From: Dehalobacter sp. DCA | Lineage (GTDB): Bacteria > Bacillota > Desulfitobacteriia > Desulfitobacteriales > Syntrophobotulaceae | DNA length: 64,000 nt | Reading direction: 5' to 3' | Assembly: GCF_000305775.1 (NCBI RefSeq) | Contig: NC_018866.1 | Span: 186,001 to 250,000 of the forward strand | Shown: positions 54,830-63,356 of the stretch, in pieces | Position numbering within the stretch: position 1 is the first letter of the stretch | Layout of the letters: every line of letters begins with the position of its first letter | Made by a program: the position numbers and the translations under genes | The notes under the pieces: model-generated | Databases searched by the model: none | Told to the model about the DNA's origin: nothing | Seen by the model: the letters and a program-made list of their open reading frames with translations, nothing else

Positions 54830-56389
54830 TTCTTTTTCTTCGAAATTTGTTCTAGGTTTAATGCCAAGTCTTTCCGCAGAGTGGTCCTGGCCTTCAAAAA
54901 AGTTTATCCAGCCTGAAGTATGTTGTTTTTCCCAATTGTAAGGGCTCACATGATAGGAATTCAGCTTTTCTTCCTCAGAATAGCCTTTTAAGCGGTAATA
55001 GGCTTTGACCCAGATGCACTTCTGCTTGTTCGGATACACTTCACACCAGCCGTTGTAGCTTCCTTCACATGGGCCGTTCCGTTGGTTCTTGGGACAATTG
55101 CCCATTGGACAGACGTAGGCTACATCAATCAGCGCACAGTCACCGCAGTCCTGGCAATTGTACATGCAGGATTTGGCGAGGTGCTCAATGCCGTGAAAAG
55201 GTTTTTCCAGCGCAGAATCCTTTATGGCATGACAAAATCCGCGCATAAAGCCGAACATTCCTTTGTTGGGCTCAAACATCATCTTGTGAACAACTCTGGA
55301 CATCTTATAATTTAAATCAAAGCTCTTCTCATAATTGTTGTAGTCATTGGATTTTTGAGCAGTATTCAGGCCGGTCTTTTCATCTTTGGCGTAAACATAG
55401 AAACCGTTTTTCTGAGGATAGTCAAACTCCCGGACATAATCCTGCCAGTTGGCGGCCAGTTCGTTTCCGCGGTCAATAATATATTCAACTTGTTCGTACG
55501 TCGTATTATGCCCCCCGAGATGAACGCCTTTATAGCCCATACCTTTCAGGATAGCAAAGAGTTTCGCTGCCCTATCCAGCATGGCGGCGGCACCCTTGTC
55601 ACTGCTTTGTTTTTCTTGTTCCAGTTCAGCAACGAGCTTGTCCGTAATAACACATCCGGGGACTTTATTCATACTCATCGCTTTGGCAGCACCATAAGTC
55701 AGCAAGTAAATATTTCCCATTAAGCATCCGTGCAGGTTATTGTGCTTCACAAATTGATAGAGTTCGTGGTACTTCCTGACATCGTAGCCAACTTGGGGTA
55801 TAATGAACTGAGCACCGTTCTCGATCTTCTTTCTGAGCTTGGTGTACTGGAGCATCTGTTCGGCTTCGGTGGCTTTAAAAGGTGAAACAGCAGCACCCGC
55901 AAAAAGATGGGTCGGCTGAAGTTTATGGACACCTTTAGCTGTGGGGAGTTCCAATCCGTCATTCATCTTGGCGATAAAGGCCAAGAGCTGAGTGGAATCA
56001 AGGTCAAAAACCGGTTTGGGCCGTCCGAAAAAGTTACCCGGATCATGGTCGCCGGTCAGTACCAACAAGTTATGGAGTCCCGAACGTTCCAGGGAAAAAA
56101 GCTGGCTTTCCAGTTGCGTGCGGTTTTTGTCCTTGCAGGCAACATGAATGATTGCATCTAAGCCTAGGCCCTTGATTTCCCTGCCAATGCCCTCAGGATT
56201 AATACCGACGCTTCCACCCGGGTTGTCAGTCAGACTAACCGCATGGATCTTTTTTCCTTTAGCAGCCTGCTCCGCCAATTGAAGCGCTTTTTCCTGGGAA
56301 ACTTCTTTGGAGCCACGGCCAGGTACGAGTTCCCATGTTACAATAAACTCATTGTTGTCCTGTATTGATTTGCGAAAAGCGTTCTCCAT
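54827..56389 (-). CDS. metF: methylene-THF reductase fused to a MetV-like zinc/FeS C-terminal domain
   Basis: 520 residues. The N-terminal 310 residues are a MetF-type barrel: NEFIVTWELVPGRGSKEVSQ, IHAVSLTDNPGGSVGINPEG, HVACKDKNRTQLESQLFSLE, NLLVLTGDHDPGNFFGRPKP, FAGAAVSPFKATEAEQM and FIIPQVGYDVRKYHELYQFV. The C-terminal part (about 390-480) is the MTHFR_C domain found in MetV: SCMYNCQDCGDCALIDVAYV, CPMGNCPKNQRNGPCEG and CEVYPNKQKCIWVKAYYRLK, with about ten cysteines for metal or FeS binding. In typical acetogens MetF and MetV are separate subunits. The enzyme makes methyl-THF for AcsE. It has its own promoter and an operator-like palindrome upstream. Confidence 0.88.
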   Translation of the reverse strand: MENAFRKSIQDNNEFIVTWELVPGRGSKEVSQEKALQLAEQAAKGKKIHAVSLTDNPGGSVGINPEGIGREIKGLGLDAIIHVACKDKNRTQLESQLFSLERSGLHNLLVLTGDHDPGNFFGRPKPVFDLDSTQLLAFIAKMNDGLELPTAKGVHKLQPTHLFAGAAVSPFKATEAEQMLQYTKLRKKIENGAQFIIPQVGYDVRKYHELYQFVKHNNLHGCLMGNIYLLTYGAAKAMSMNKVPGCVITDKLVAELEQEKQSSDKGAAAMLDRAAKLFAILKGMGYKGVHLGGHNTTYEQVEYIIDRGNELAANWQDYVREFDYPQKNGFYVYAKDEKTGLNTAQKSNDYNNYEKSFDLNYKMSRVVHKMMFEPNKGMFGFMRGFCHAIKDSALEKPFHGIEHLAKSCMYNCQDCGDCALIDVAYVCPMGNCPKNQRNGPCEGSYNGWCEVYPNKQKCIWVKAYYRLKGYSEEEKLNSYHVSPYNWEKQHTSGWINFFEGQDHSAERLGIKPRTNFEEKE

Positions 56390-56482
56390 GAGTATCCCCC
56401 TTTTCCAATTATTCTCTGAGAAAATCTAACATAAGATAAGATAATGAAAAGAGATAAATTGTGTCCAGAATGATGTATACTA

Positions 56483-56495
56483 TTGTATATACAGG
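56483..56495. promoter_or_regulatory. GntR/HutC-type operator candidate 3 (metF)
   Basis: TTGTATATACAGG, identical over 13 bases to the site at 50053, located 16-28 bases downstream of the metF -10. It would act as a roadblock just after the start site. A GTATAC lies a few bases to its left, as near the 50053 site. Confidence 0.55.
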
Positions 56496-56510
56496 AGTTT
56501 TGCTTACTCT

Positions 56511-56539
56511 AATATATCACCCAAATTTTCAATAGTCAA
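56511..56539 (-). promoter_or_regulatory. metF promoter
   Basis: Minus strand TTGACT (56539-56534), 17-base spacer, TATATT (56516-56511). The leader is about 120 nt. Confidence 0.75.
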
Positions 56540-56613
56540 TATATTCAAAAGATAAAAAACAAGAGATTTTTTAGAAAATAATTTCTATTTCGACAATAGC
56601 CTCAACCACCGAC

Positions 56614-56643
56614 TTGTAATTAAGGAAAGTTACGTTTTATAAT
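56614..56643 (+). promoter_or_regulatory. promoter for the second corrinoid activator gene
   Basis: TTGTAA, 18-base spacer, TATAAT, divergent from the metF promoter in the 339-base spacer 56390-56728. Confidence 0.65.
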
Positions 56644-56728
56644 ATGATATGTTAGAATGATTCTTGGAAAAAGACGGTTGTCCTTCGCTGAAAATGATAG
56701 GTTTTATTATAACAGAAAGGAAAACAAT

Positions 56729-58522
56729 ATGATGAAAAAAGTTCTATTTCCAAGCCAGAATAAAGAAATCTTATGCCAGAAGAATGACACGGTTGCTGTT
56801 GCATGTTCAGGCCTTGGATATCCGCTTGATCTTGTTTGCGGAGGAAAAGGCACATGTAAAAAATGCACAGTCGAAATAGAAAAGGACGGCATACGGCAGG
56901 AAGTATTGGCGTGTCAGGAGCCAGTAAGCGACGGCTTGATCGTTTATCTTAAATATGGAGACTACAAACATGAAGCCTCGATTTTAACGGACCGCATTGA
57001 AACAGAGCTGAACATCGATCCGACGGTTAAAAAGATTTTTATCGATAAGAAGTTTCTAAAAACACCATTCTATTACGGGGACTGGGAACATATTCAAGCC
57101 AAGGTTCCGGTCCGGATTAATACGCCAGCTTTATGCCTTCTGCAAAAATTATCACAGCTGATGCAGAAACAGGAAATGGACGGTATTACTTTGGTCTTAA
57201 GAGACGAACAGCTGCTTGATATTGAGCAGGGCGACACCTCAGCCAGCAATTATGGATTTGCCGTTGACCTTGGGAGTACCTCTGTTGTGGCCTACTTATA
57301 TGACCTTAATAGCGGTAAAAAAGTAGGGGTATATTCCGCCTTGAACGGTCAGATTACGGAAGGCGCAGATGTTATATCCCGTATCATGGCGGCGATGAAG
57401 AATCCTGAAGGGCTAAAAATTCTTCAGCGTAAAGTGGCAGAGACCATTAACGCTCTGATTCTGGAAGCGATACAGCAAAACCAGATCAGCGCCGAAAATA
57501 TCTATACGATGGTGATTTGCGGCAACAGTGCCATGCAGCACCTCTTTTTAGGTTTGCATCCTGGATCTCTTGGCAGGACGCCTTACACCAACACGATTTT
57601 AAGTGAAGTGTTAACAACAGCACGGGAGTTGAGCCTTAACATTCATCCCAATGCCATTATTGATTTTTTACCTTTGATCGGGGGCTTCGTCGGAGCGGAC
57701 ACTTTAGCTGTCCTGCTGGCTTTGCCTGAAGGGGAACGTCAAGGGAACAGATTGATTATTGACCTTGGAACAAACGGCGAAATTTTATTGGGGAACGAGA
57801 AGAAATGGCTGGCCACATCAACTGCTGCCGGACCGGCCCTCGAAGGAGCAACGATCTGCTTTGGAATGCGTGGAACAAACGGAGCCATCGAACGGGTAAA
57901 ACTGTCGGAAGGTAAAATTGAATTAAAAGTGATTGGCGGAGAACATCCCAAAGGGATTTGTGGCTCCGGTATTGTTGATGCAGTTGCAGAAATGCTGAAA
58001 GCCGAGCTGATCAGTAAAGAAGGCAGATTGCTGTCTCCCGACAAATATTTAAAAGTTTGTCGGCCGGAAAATCAAAGATTTGCCAATAATCTGGCAAATC
58101 TTGACGGGGTCAGCGTTTTCTACCTGATGGATGAGGGACAGTCCGGTGATAACGACCGAATTTACATCAGCCAAAAGGATATTCGTGCTGTACAGCTTGC
58201 CAAAAGCGCCATTTATACAGGATGCATGCTATTAATGAAAGAATATGGGCTGGAAGGAGAAGATCTCGAGGAAATTCTGATTGCCGGGGCCTTCGGCAAC
58301 TATATCGACGCTCCAAGTGCTCAGGTACTCGGTTTGTTTCCCAATTTTTCGAATGTACCCATCCGGTCCATAGGCAATGCGGCAGGAGCCGGAGCATCGA
58401 ATTTTCTACTGTCCAGAAATATACGGATAAATACTTTGATATTATTGGCAAAGACAACCCATTTTGACCTGGCGGCAAATCCTGCTTTTCAACAGGAATA
58501 TCTGCAGAATACAGGTTTTTGA
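56729..58522 (+). CDS. second corrinoid-protein reductive activator (RamA/RACo-like, DUF4445)
   Basis: About 598 residues. The N-terminal 2Fe-2S domain has LVCGGKGTCKKCTVEIEKDG and LACQEP. The ASKHA ATPase part shows YGFAVDLGSTSVVAYLYDLN, VICGNSAMQHLFLG, IIDLGTNGEILLGNEKKW, TSTAAGPALEGATICFGMRG, GICGSGIVDAVAEML and ILIAGAFGNYIDAPSAQVLG. It is shorter than, and only moderately like, the AcsV at 36596; members of this group reactivate corrinoid proteins of methyltransferase systems. It might serve the free corrinoid protein at 34888. ATG at 56729 with AAAGGA upstream; the ATG at 56657 lies too far upstream and has no ribosome binding site. Confidence 0.87.
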   Translation: MMKKVLFPSQNKEILCQKNDTVAVACSGLGYPLDLVCGGKGTCKKCTVEIEKDGIRQEVLACQEPVSDGLIVYLKYGDYKHEASILTDRIETELNIDPTVKKIFIDKKFLKTPFYYGDWEHIQAKVPVRINTPALCLLQKLSQLMQKQEMDGITLVLRDEQLLDIEQGDTSASNYGFAVDLGSTSVVAYLYDLNSGKKVGVYSALNGQITEGADVISRIMAAMKNPEGLKILQRKVAETINALILEAIQQNQISAENIYTMVICGNSAMQHLFLGLHPGSLGRTPYTNTILSEVLTTARELSLNIHPNAIIDFLPLIGGFVGADTLAVLLALPEGERQGNRLIIDLGTNGEILLGNEKKWLATSTAAGPALEGATICFGMRGTNGAIERVKLSEGKIELKVIGGEHPKGICGSGIVDAVAEMLKAELISKEGRLLSPDKYLKVCRPENQRFANNLANLDGVSVFYLMDEGQSGDNDRIYISQKDIRAVQLAKSAIYTGCMLLMKEYGLEGEDLEEILIAGAFGNYIDAPSAQVLGLFPNFSNVPIRSIGNAAGAGASNFLLSRNIRINTLILLAKTTHFDLAANPAFQQEYLQNTGF

Positions 58523-58623
58523 AGAAAGTAAATAAGTTAGTTGCTTAAAAAATATTGATGGATTTATTAATCTGTTCCTATGTATAATATATGATAACTA
58601 AATAATTGCCGAGGAGTAAGAAG

Positions 58624-59337
58624 ATGGAATTACCAATCTATCAACATATTATTGAAGAGATAAAGAAAAAAATTAAAGAGGGTGTTTTGAAGCCGGGAGA
58701 TGCGATCCCTTCAGAAAATTCATTGTGCGATACCTATGGCGTGAGCCGGATGACGGTCCGCAAGGGTCTGGCAATCTTAGTGAATGAGGGATATATCACC
58801 TCTATCCCTGGCAAGGGTAGCTTTGTGAATGAGCCGGATTCCAAGAAATACATCTTATATTACAACGAGATGGCAAATCTGATTAACACCATCGATACGA
58901 CCAAGCTGATTGAAGTTAAAATTATCCTGCCGACACCAAGACTCATTGACAGTCTGAATATACCCCAAAGCAAAAAAATAATTATGGTTAGACGGATCCA
59001 TTACAGCAATGGAGAAGCAGTCGCGTATGATGAAAAATACCTGATTTACTACAAGGGAATGCCTATCGTTGAAAAAGAAATCAAATACAGTACTTTCCCG
59101 GAAATTGTTTCTCGGTATACTTCTCTGTTTGCGATTAAGAAAGAATTAACAATTTCTGCCCAAATGCCTGATGAAAAAATATCGAAATACCTGTCCCTGT
59201 ACAATGCCCTCCCACTTTTGGTTGTTGAGCAAAGACTGTTTAATACACAGGATAAGCCAATCGGGCTGGGTATTACTTATTATCGAGGAGACAGCTGCAA
59301 GCTATCCGCATCCTGGCCGTTTATCGATATGGAATAG
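58624..59337 (+). CDS. GntR/HutC-family transcriptional regulator
   Basis: About 237 residues. The winged HTH (about 1-70) reads PIYQHIIEEIKKKIKEGVLK, PGDAIPSENSLCDTYGVSRM and TVRKGLAILVNEGYITSIPG then KGSFV. The C-terminal UTRA effector-binding domain (about 85-235) has IIMVRRIHYSNGEAVAYDEK and LLVVEQRLFNTQDKPIGLGI. The HutC subfamily usually binds palindromes of the type GTMTAKAC. Three such sites stand at one-carbon promoters in this window (47976, 50053, 56483), and the gene follows the second corrinoid activator, so it is the natural candidate regulator. The effector is unknown. ATG at 58624 follows CGAGGAGTAAGAAG; the TTG at 58606 lies upstream of that site. Confidence 0.88.
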   Translation: MELPIYQHIIEEIKKKIKEGVLKPGDAIPSENSLCDTYGVSRMTVRKGLAILVNEGYITSIPGKGSFVNEPDSKKYILYYNEMANLINTIDTTKLIEVKIILPTPRLIDSLNIPQSKKIIMVRRIHYSNGEAVAYDEKYLIYYKGMPIVEKEIKYSTFPEIVSRYTSLFAIKKELTISAQMPDEKISKYLSLYNALPLLVVEQRLFNTQDKPIGLGITYYRGDSCKLSASWPFIDME

Positions 59338-59414
59338 ACCATTTAACTTAATAAGACAGTTCGTCATCCATCCTGTCTCTAAACAAAACTAGGGAAGCTA
59401 TCGTCTGGTAGTTT

Positions 59415-59440
59415 TAGGGCAGTTACATGCCCTTTTTATT
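59415..59440 (+). terminator. terminator after the GntR gene
   Basis: AGGGCA, 6-base loop GTTACA, TGCCCT followed by TTTTATTTT. Confidence 0.8.
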
Positions 59441-59496
59441 TTAACATCCATGGACAGCAAGGGGTGGCAAACTTTTGGATCATTATTTATTATTAG

Positions 59497-59670
59497 GAGA
59501 AAAATAATGTTGCTTATTCTTTATTTAGCATCCTGACCTGGGATTTTGTGCCGAATGCAGTACTTGGGCAGTTTGCTGTTAAGAGTCTGATGCAAATGCT
59601 CGGAATAAGCATTCTGTTTATGATTAAGAACCGCTGGGAGGTTACCGTAAATGAAAAACAAGGAAACTGA
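59497..59670 (+). pseudogene. decayed fragment of a membrane protein upstream of queF
   Basis: In one frame the sequence after a TAG at 59494 reads EKNNVAYSLFSILTWDFVPN then AVLGQFAVKSLMQMLGISIL and [17 protein letters not shown] before a stop at 59668, overlapping the queF start by 20 bases. It looks like the last membrane helix and tail of a longer protein. No in-frame start codon precedes it. In another frame AGGAGAAAAATA plus an ATG (59507) gives only nine residues. Given queF next door, a former queuosine-precursor transporter is possible, but I did not recognise its family motifs. Confidence 0.35.
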
Positions 59671-60115
59671 GGGCCTGTCACTTCTGGGATCGGGACAAAC
59701 ACGCTATGTTTTTGATTATGATTCGGACATACTGGAGAGTTTTGCAAACAAGTATCCCGATAATAATTATTTTGTCCGCTTAAATTGCCCTGAATTTACC
59801 AGCTTGTGTCCAATTACCGGCCAACCGGATTTTGGAACGATGATTATCAATTATATCCCGGATCAAAAATTGGTAGAAAGCAAATCGTTGAAGCTATATC
59901 TTTTCAGTTTCCGCAACCATGGTGGTTTCCACGAAGATGTCGTCAACATCATCATGAAAGACCTGATCCGGCTGCTTGAACCCAGATACATCGAGGTTAT
60001 AGGAGAATTCAGCCCCAGAGGAGGGATTTCCATTCATCCTTACAGCAATTATGGACAGCCGGACAGCAAATGGGTAGAATTTGCCGTGAAGAGGCTGCTT
60101 AAGTACGGGAAATAG
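59651..60115 (+). CDS. queF: NADPH-dependent preQ0 reductase QueF
   Basis: 154 residues, the short unimodular type. [20 protein letters not shown] contains the catalytic cysteine; [40 protein letters not shown] and [16 protein letters not shown] complete the T-fold. It reduces 7-cyano-7-deazaguanine to preQ1 in tRNA queuosine synthesis. GGGAGG lies about 14 bases before the ATG. No other que genes are in view. Its 3' end overlaps the convergent pcm by 17 bases. Confidence 0.95.
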   Translation: MKNKETEGLSLLGSGQTRYVFDYDSDILESFANKYPDNNYFVRLNCPEFTSLCPITGQPDFGTMIINYIPDQKLVESKSLKLYLFSFRNHGGFHEDVVNIIMKDLIRLLEPRYIEVIGEFSPRGGISIHPYSNYGQPDSKWVEFAVKRLLKYGK

Positions 60116-60800
60116 ACGAGCGGGGACATGGAAGCGCTTCTTTTGTCCCCGCTGCTGTCCCAGAGAGCAGCGGTACAAAGCGGCAGTAGTCATCCCAGCT
60201 GTCAATATAGCTTTCCGGATTTGTATTGGTCTTTTGTCTGACCAGCAAACGCTGACAGGCTAGCCCTTCGCCGGCTTCAAGCGGGACAACGATTCTCCCG
60301 CCGACATCGAGCTGTTCAAGCCAGCAAGGTTCAATGACCGGTGCCGCTGCCGTTACGATGATTCCCCGGTACAGTGCATTTGGTTCATAACCGTTTCGGC
60401 CGTCAGCAATGATACTGCAGATCGGATAGTTCAGCTGTTCAAATAATATTCGAACTTTAAGGGCGAGCGCTTCGATTCTTTCGATGGTTGTCACGGCCAT
60501 ACCCATCTCGGCCAGCAAAGCAGACTGATAGCCGGAACCCGTACCTATTTCAAGGACTTTGTCACCAGGTTCCAAAGCCAATAGTTCGGTCATTTTAGCT
60601 ACAATAAAGGTCTGGGATATCGTCTGCTTCTCTCCGATCGGAAGCGGTTCATCATCATAACTGTAGGGCCATAAATCTTCAGGAATGAACAAATGTCTGG
60701 GGATTTTTTTAATGGCGTCCAGGATGCGTTTGTCATGAATTCCTTGAGGAGCTACATACTCATCAACGAGTATAGCTGCTTTTTCCTGCCAGTCTTGCAT
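60099..60800 (-). CDS. pcm: protein-L-isoaspartate O-methyltransferase
   Basis: 233 residues. [40 protein letters not shown] and the SAM-binding [20 protein letters not shown] are the PCMT signatures; [40 protein letters not shown] and [11 protein letters not shown] follow. It repairs isoaspartyl residues in ageing proteins. The C-terminal 25 residues ([20 protein letters not shown]) are atypical and coincide partly with the overlap with queF, so they may have been acquired when the stop codon shifted. Ribosome binding site GAGGAGGGTAGTG. Confidence 0.9.
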   Translation of the reverse strand: MQDWQEKAAILVDEYVAPQGIHDKRILDAIKKIPRHLFIPEDLWPYSYDDEPLPIGEKQTISQTFIVAKMTELLALEPGDKVLEIGTGSGYQSALLAEMGMAVTTIERIEALALKVRILFEQLNYPICSIIADGRNGYEPNALYRGIIVTAAAPVIEPCWLEQLDVGGRIVVPLEAGEGLACQRLLVRQKTNTNPESYIDSWDDYCRFVPLLSGTAAGTKEALPCPRSSISRT

Positions 60801-60975
60801 AGTCTGATCACTACCCTCCTCAGATAATTCCGGTGGCCGTGTTCATCTATTCAGCTTAATCGGGTACCGATTGGAATTATTTTGGCCTGTTTTCTCATTA
60901 ATTATAGTATAATAAAAATATTTACGGAAAGTATTCGGGCTTTGGCTCATTGAACTGGTTAATGGAGGAACATAA

Positions 60976-62469
60976 ATGGTCCAAAAATATATTATTGCGC
61001 TCGATCAGGGGACGACAAGCTCACGGGCTGTCGTTTTTAACCATGAAGGAATGATTGTAGGCAAAGCCCAAAAAGAGTTTGCTCAGATCTATCCGTTCCC
61101 GGGGTGGGTTGAACATGATCCTTTGGAAATCTGGGACACCCAGCTGGCTGCTATCAGAGAGGTTCTGGATCAGACGGACATAAATCCGGATGATATTGTT
61201 GGGCTAGGGATAGCAAATCAAAGGGAGACGACTGTGGTTTGGAACCGTTTTACCGGCAAACCTGTCTATCATGCGATTGTCTGGCAATGCCGCAGAACGA
61301 CGGAACTTTGCGAGCAGATACTGAACAGTACCTTAAACGAGTATATTTCAGATGCGACCGGCCTTGTTGCGGATGCTTATTTTTCCGGAACAAAAATCCG
61401 CTGGATCCTCGATCATATCCCGGATGGCCAGGTGATGGCCGAAGAAGGAGATTTGCTTTTTGGCACAATTGACAGCTGGCTCGTCTGGAATCTTACCAAA
61501 GGCCGGCTGCATATCACGGATTACAGCAATGCCTCCCGAACCATGCTCTATAATATCAGGGAACTAGCGTGGGATGACAAAATATTATCTTATCTGGATA
61601 TCCCCAGATCACTGCTGCCGGAAGTCTGTCCGAGCAGCCTCTGCTGCGGGGTAACAGATTCTTCGATATTTGGCGCTGAAATACCGATAGCTGGAATAGC
61701 CGGTGATCAGCAGGCCGCACTTTTTGGGCAGGCCTGCTTTACAGAAGGAATGGTCAAAAATACCTACGGTACGGGTTGTTTTATCCTAATGAATACCGGT
61801 AAAAATATGATCCGGTCTCAAAATAAATTGCTGACGACAATTGCCTGGGGGATTGACAACAGGGTGGAATATGCGCTGGAAGGCAGTGTATTTATTGGCG
61901 GAGCAGTCATTCAGTGGCTTCGTGATGAACTTGGATTGCTGAAAACTTCTGCCGAAAGCGAGTATTATGCAACTCAGGTCAAAGATACGAACGGTGTCTA
62001 TATTGTTCCGGCCTTCGTCGGACTCGGCGCACCATACTGGGATATGCATGCCCGCGGCATAGTGACCGGACTTACCCGGGGAGCAAACCGCTTCCACCTT
62101 GTAAGAGCCGCGCTGGAGAGCATTGCTTATCAGACAAATGATGTTCTTACGGCAATGGCTAAGGATGCCAATATCCCTCTTAAGGCCTTGAAAGTAGACG
62201 GCGGCGCAGCCGATAATAATTTTCTGCTGCAGTTTCAGGCGGATCTCAGCGGGATTCCGGTTGAACGGTCAGAAATTTGTGAGGTTACGGCTTTGGGAGC
62301 AGCATATCTGGCAGGTTTGGCAGCCGGATACTGGAAGGACAAGGAAGAGCTAAAATGCCTCAGTAAAGGGCGTTTTATTTCTGATTCGAACATCACCGAA
62401 TCTGAGCGTCAGCAATACCTGAGCGGATGGAAAGCGGCAGTCAGTCAGGCAACCTATCGGACGGTATGA
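60976..62469 (+). CDS. glpK: glycerol kinase
   Basis: 497 residues, FGGY family. [135 protein letters not shown] and the second signature [20 protein letters not shown] are all intact, with [20 protein letters not shown] near the end. It phosphorylates glycerol to glycerol-3-phosphate. No glpF or glpD is adjacent. AATGGAGG lies 7-8 bases before the ATG. Confidence 0.97.
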   Translation: MVQKYIIALDQGTTSSRAVVFNHEGMIVGKAQKEFAQIYPFPGWVEHDPLEIWDTQLAAIREVLDQTDINPDDIVGLGIANQRETTVVWNRFTGKPVYHAIVWQCRRTTELCEQILNSTLNEYISDATGLVADAYFSGTKIRWILDHIPDGQVMAEEGDLLFGTIDSWLVWNLTKGRLHITDYSNASRTMLYNIRELAWDDKILSYLDIPRSLLPEVCPSSLCCGVTDSSIFGAEIPIAGIAGDQQAALFGQACFTEGMVKNTYGTGCFILMNTGKNMIRSQNKLLTTIAWGIDNRVEYALEGSVFIGGAVIQWLRDELGLLKTSAESEYYATQVKDTNGVYIVPAFVGLGAPYWDMHARGIVTGLTRGANRFHLVRAALESIAYQTNDVLTAMAKDANIPLKALKVDGGAADNNFLLQFQADLSGIPVERSEICEVTALGAAYLAGLAAGYWKDKEELKCLSKGRFISDSNITESERQQYLSGWKAAVSQATYRTV

Positions 62470-62613
62470 TGGGATTATGAACGGAAAATACAAATAACAG
62501 ATATATTCAGATAATATTTATTGGCGTAAAGGTTTCTTTTTTTCCCTTAGTCGTAGTAAAATAGTCTTGCTTGATTTTTTGCACAGGGCAATATCATTAT
62601 TTTCGGGAGTAAA

Positions 62614-63354
62614 GTGGAAGGCAAAATGGAATACCTTCGTATAGGCAAAAGGCAAATTGAATATGAGCTTCGAAAAAGCAGCAAAGCAAAAAGATTGATT
62701 GTTACCATCAAACATCAGAAGTTAAAGGTTTCTGTTCCTGCCGAAATTACTTTTACCCAGGCCAGACGATATCTGGAAAACAATAAAGACCTGATATTAA
62801 AGCATATCGAAAAACAAAATTCAGCAGCAGGTGAAACTGCTGCGAAGGAATATGTTTCAGGTGAAAAACTACTGTACAGGGGCAGGCATTATCCTCTGCT
62901 GATCGAGGAAAAGGCCGGACCCGGAAGCTCCTCAGCATCGTTTATTGGAAGCAGGATCGTTGTAATCGTTCCACCGGGGTTATCAAAAGAGAAGAAAAGT
63001 CAATCAACCAAAAAGATACTGGAAGAATGGTATATCCGGCAGGCCCAAAAGCTTCTTCCTGAACAGGTCGAATATTATGCCAGACAGCTGGATATTACCT
63101 ACCAAAAACTTAGAATTAAGGATCAAAAAACAAAATGGGGAAGCTGTTCAAGCAAAGGATACATCAACTTAAATTGGCGCATTATCATGGCACCGAACCA
63201 GGTTGCGGCTTATGTGATTATTCATGAATTGGCCCATCTTAAGTACATGAACCATTCCAAGGAATTTTGGGCATTCGTGGAACAAATTCTGCCGGACTAT
63301 AAGAAGTGGAAAAGCTGGCTGAAAAAACATTGTAATGAATTGATGGACGGATGA
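62614..63354 (+). CDS. YgjP-type (DUF45/SprT-like) zinc metallopeptidase
   Basis: 246 residues. The C-terminal half carries LRIKDQKTKWGSCSSKGYIN then LNWRIIMAPNQVAAYVIIHE and LAHLKYMNHSKEFWAFVEQI, i.e. the HExxH zinc site with a third histidine in NHSKEFW, as in YgjP/M48-type enzymes. The N-terminal half is a beta-rich region (EYELRKSSKAKRLIVTIKHQ; YRGRHYPLLIEE). The substrate is unknown. Both a GTG at 62614 and an ATG at 62626 are plausible starts. It converges with the DUF4130 gene, with 2 bases between the stops. Confidence 0.85.
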   Translation: MEGKMEYLRIGKRQIEYELRKSSKAKRLIVTIKHQKLKVSVPAEITFTQARRYLENNKDLILKHIEKQNSAAGETAAKEYVSGEKLLYRGRHYPLLIEEKAGPGSSSASFIGSRIVVIVPPGLSKEKKSQSTKKILEEWYIRQAQKLLPEQVEYYARQLDITYQKLRIKDQKTKWGSCSSKGYINLNWRIIMAPNQVAAYVIIHELAHLKYMNHSKEFWAFVEQILPDYKKWKSWLKKHCNELMDG

Positions 63355-63356
63355 GA

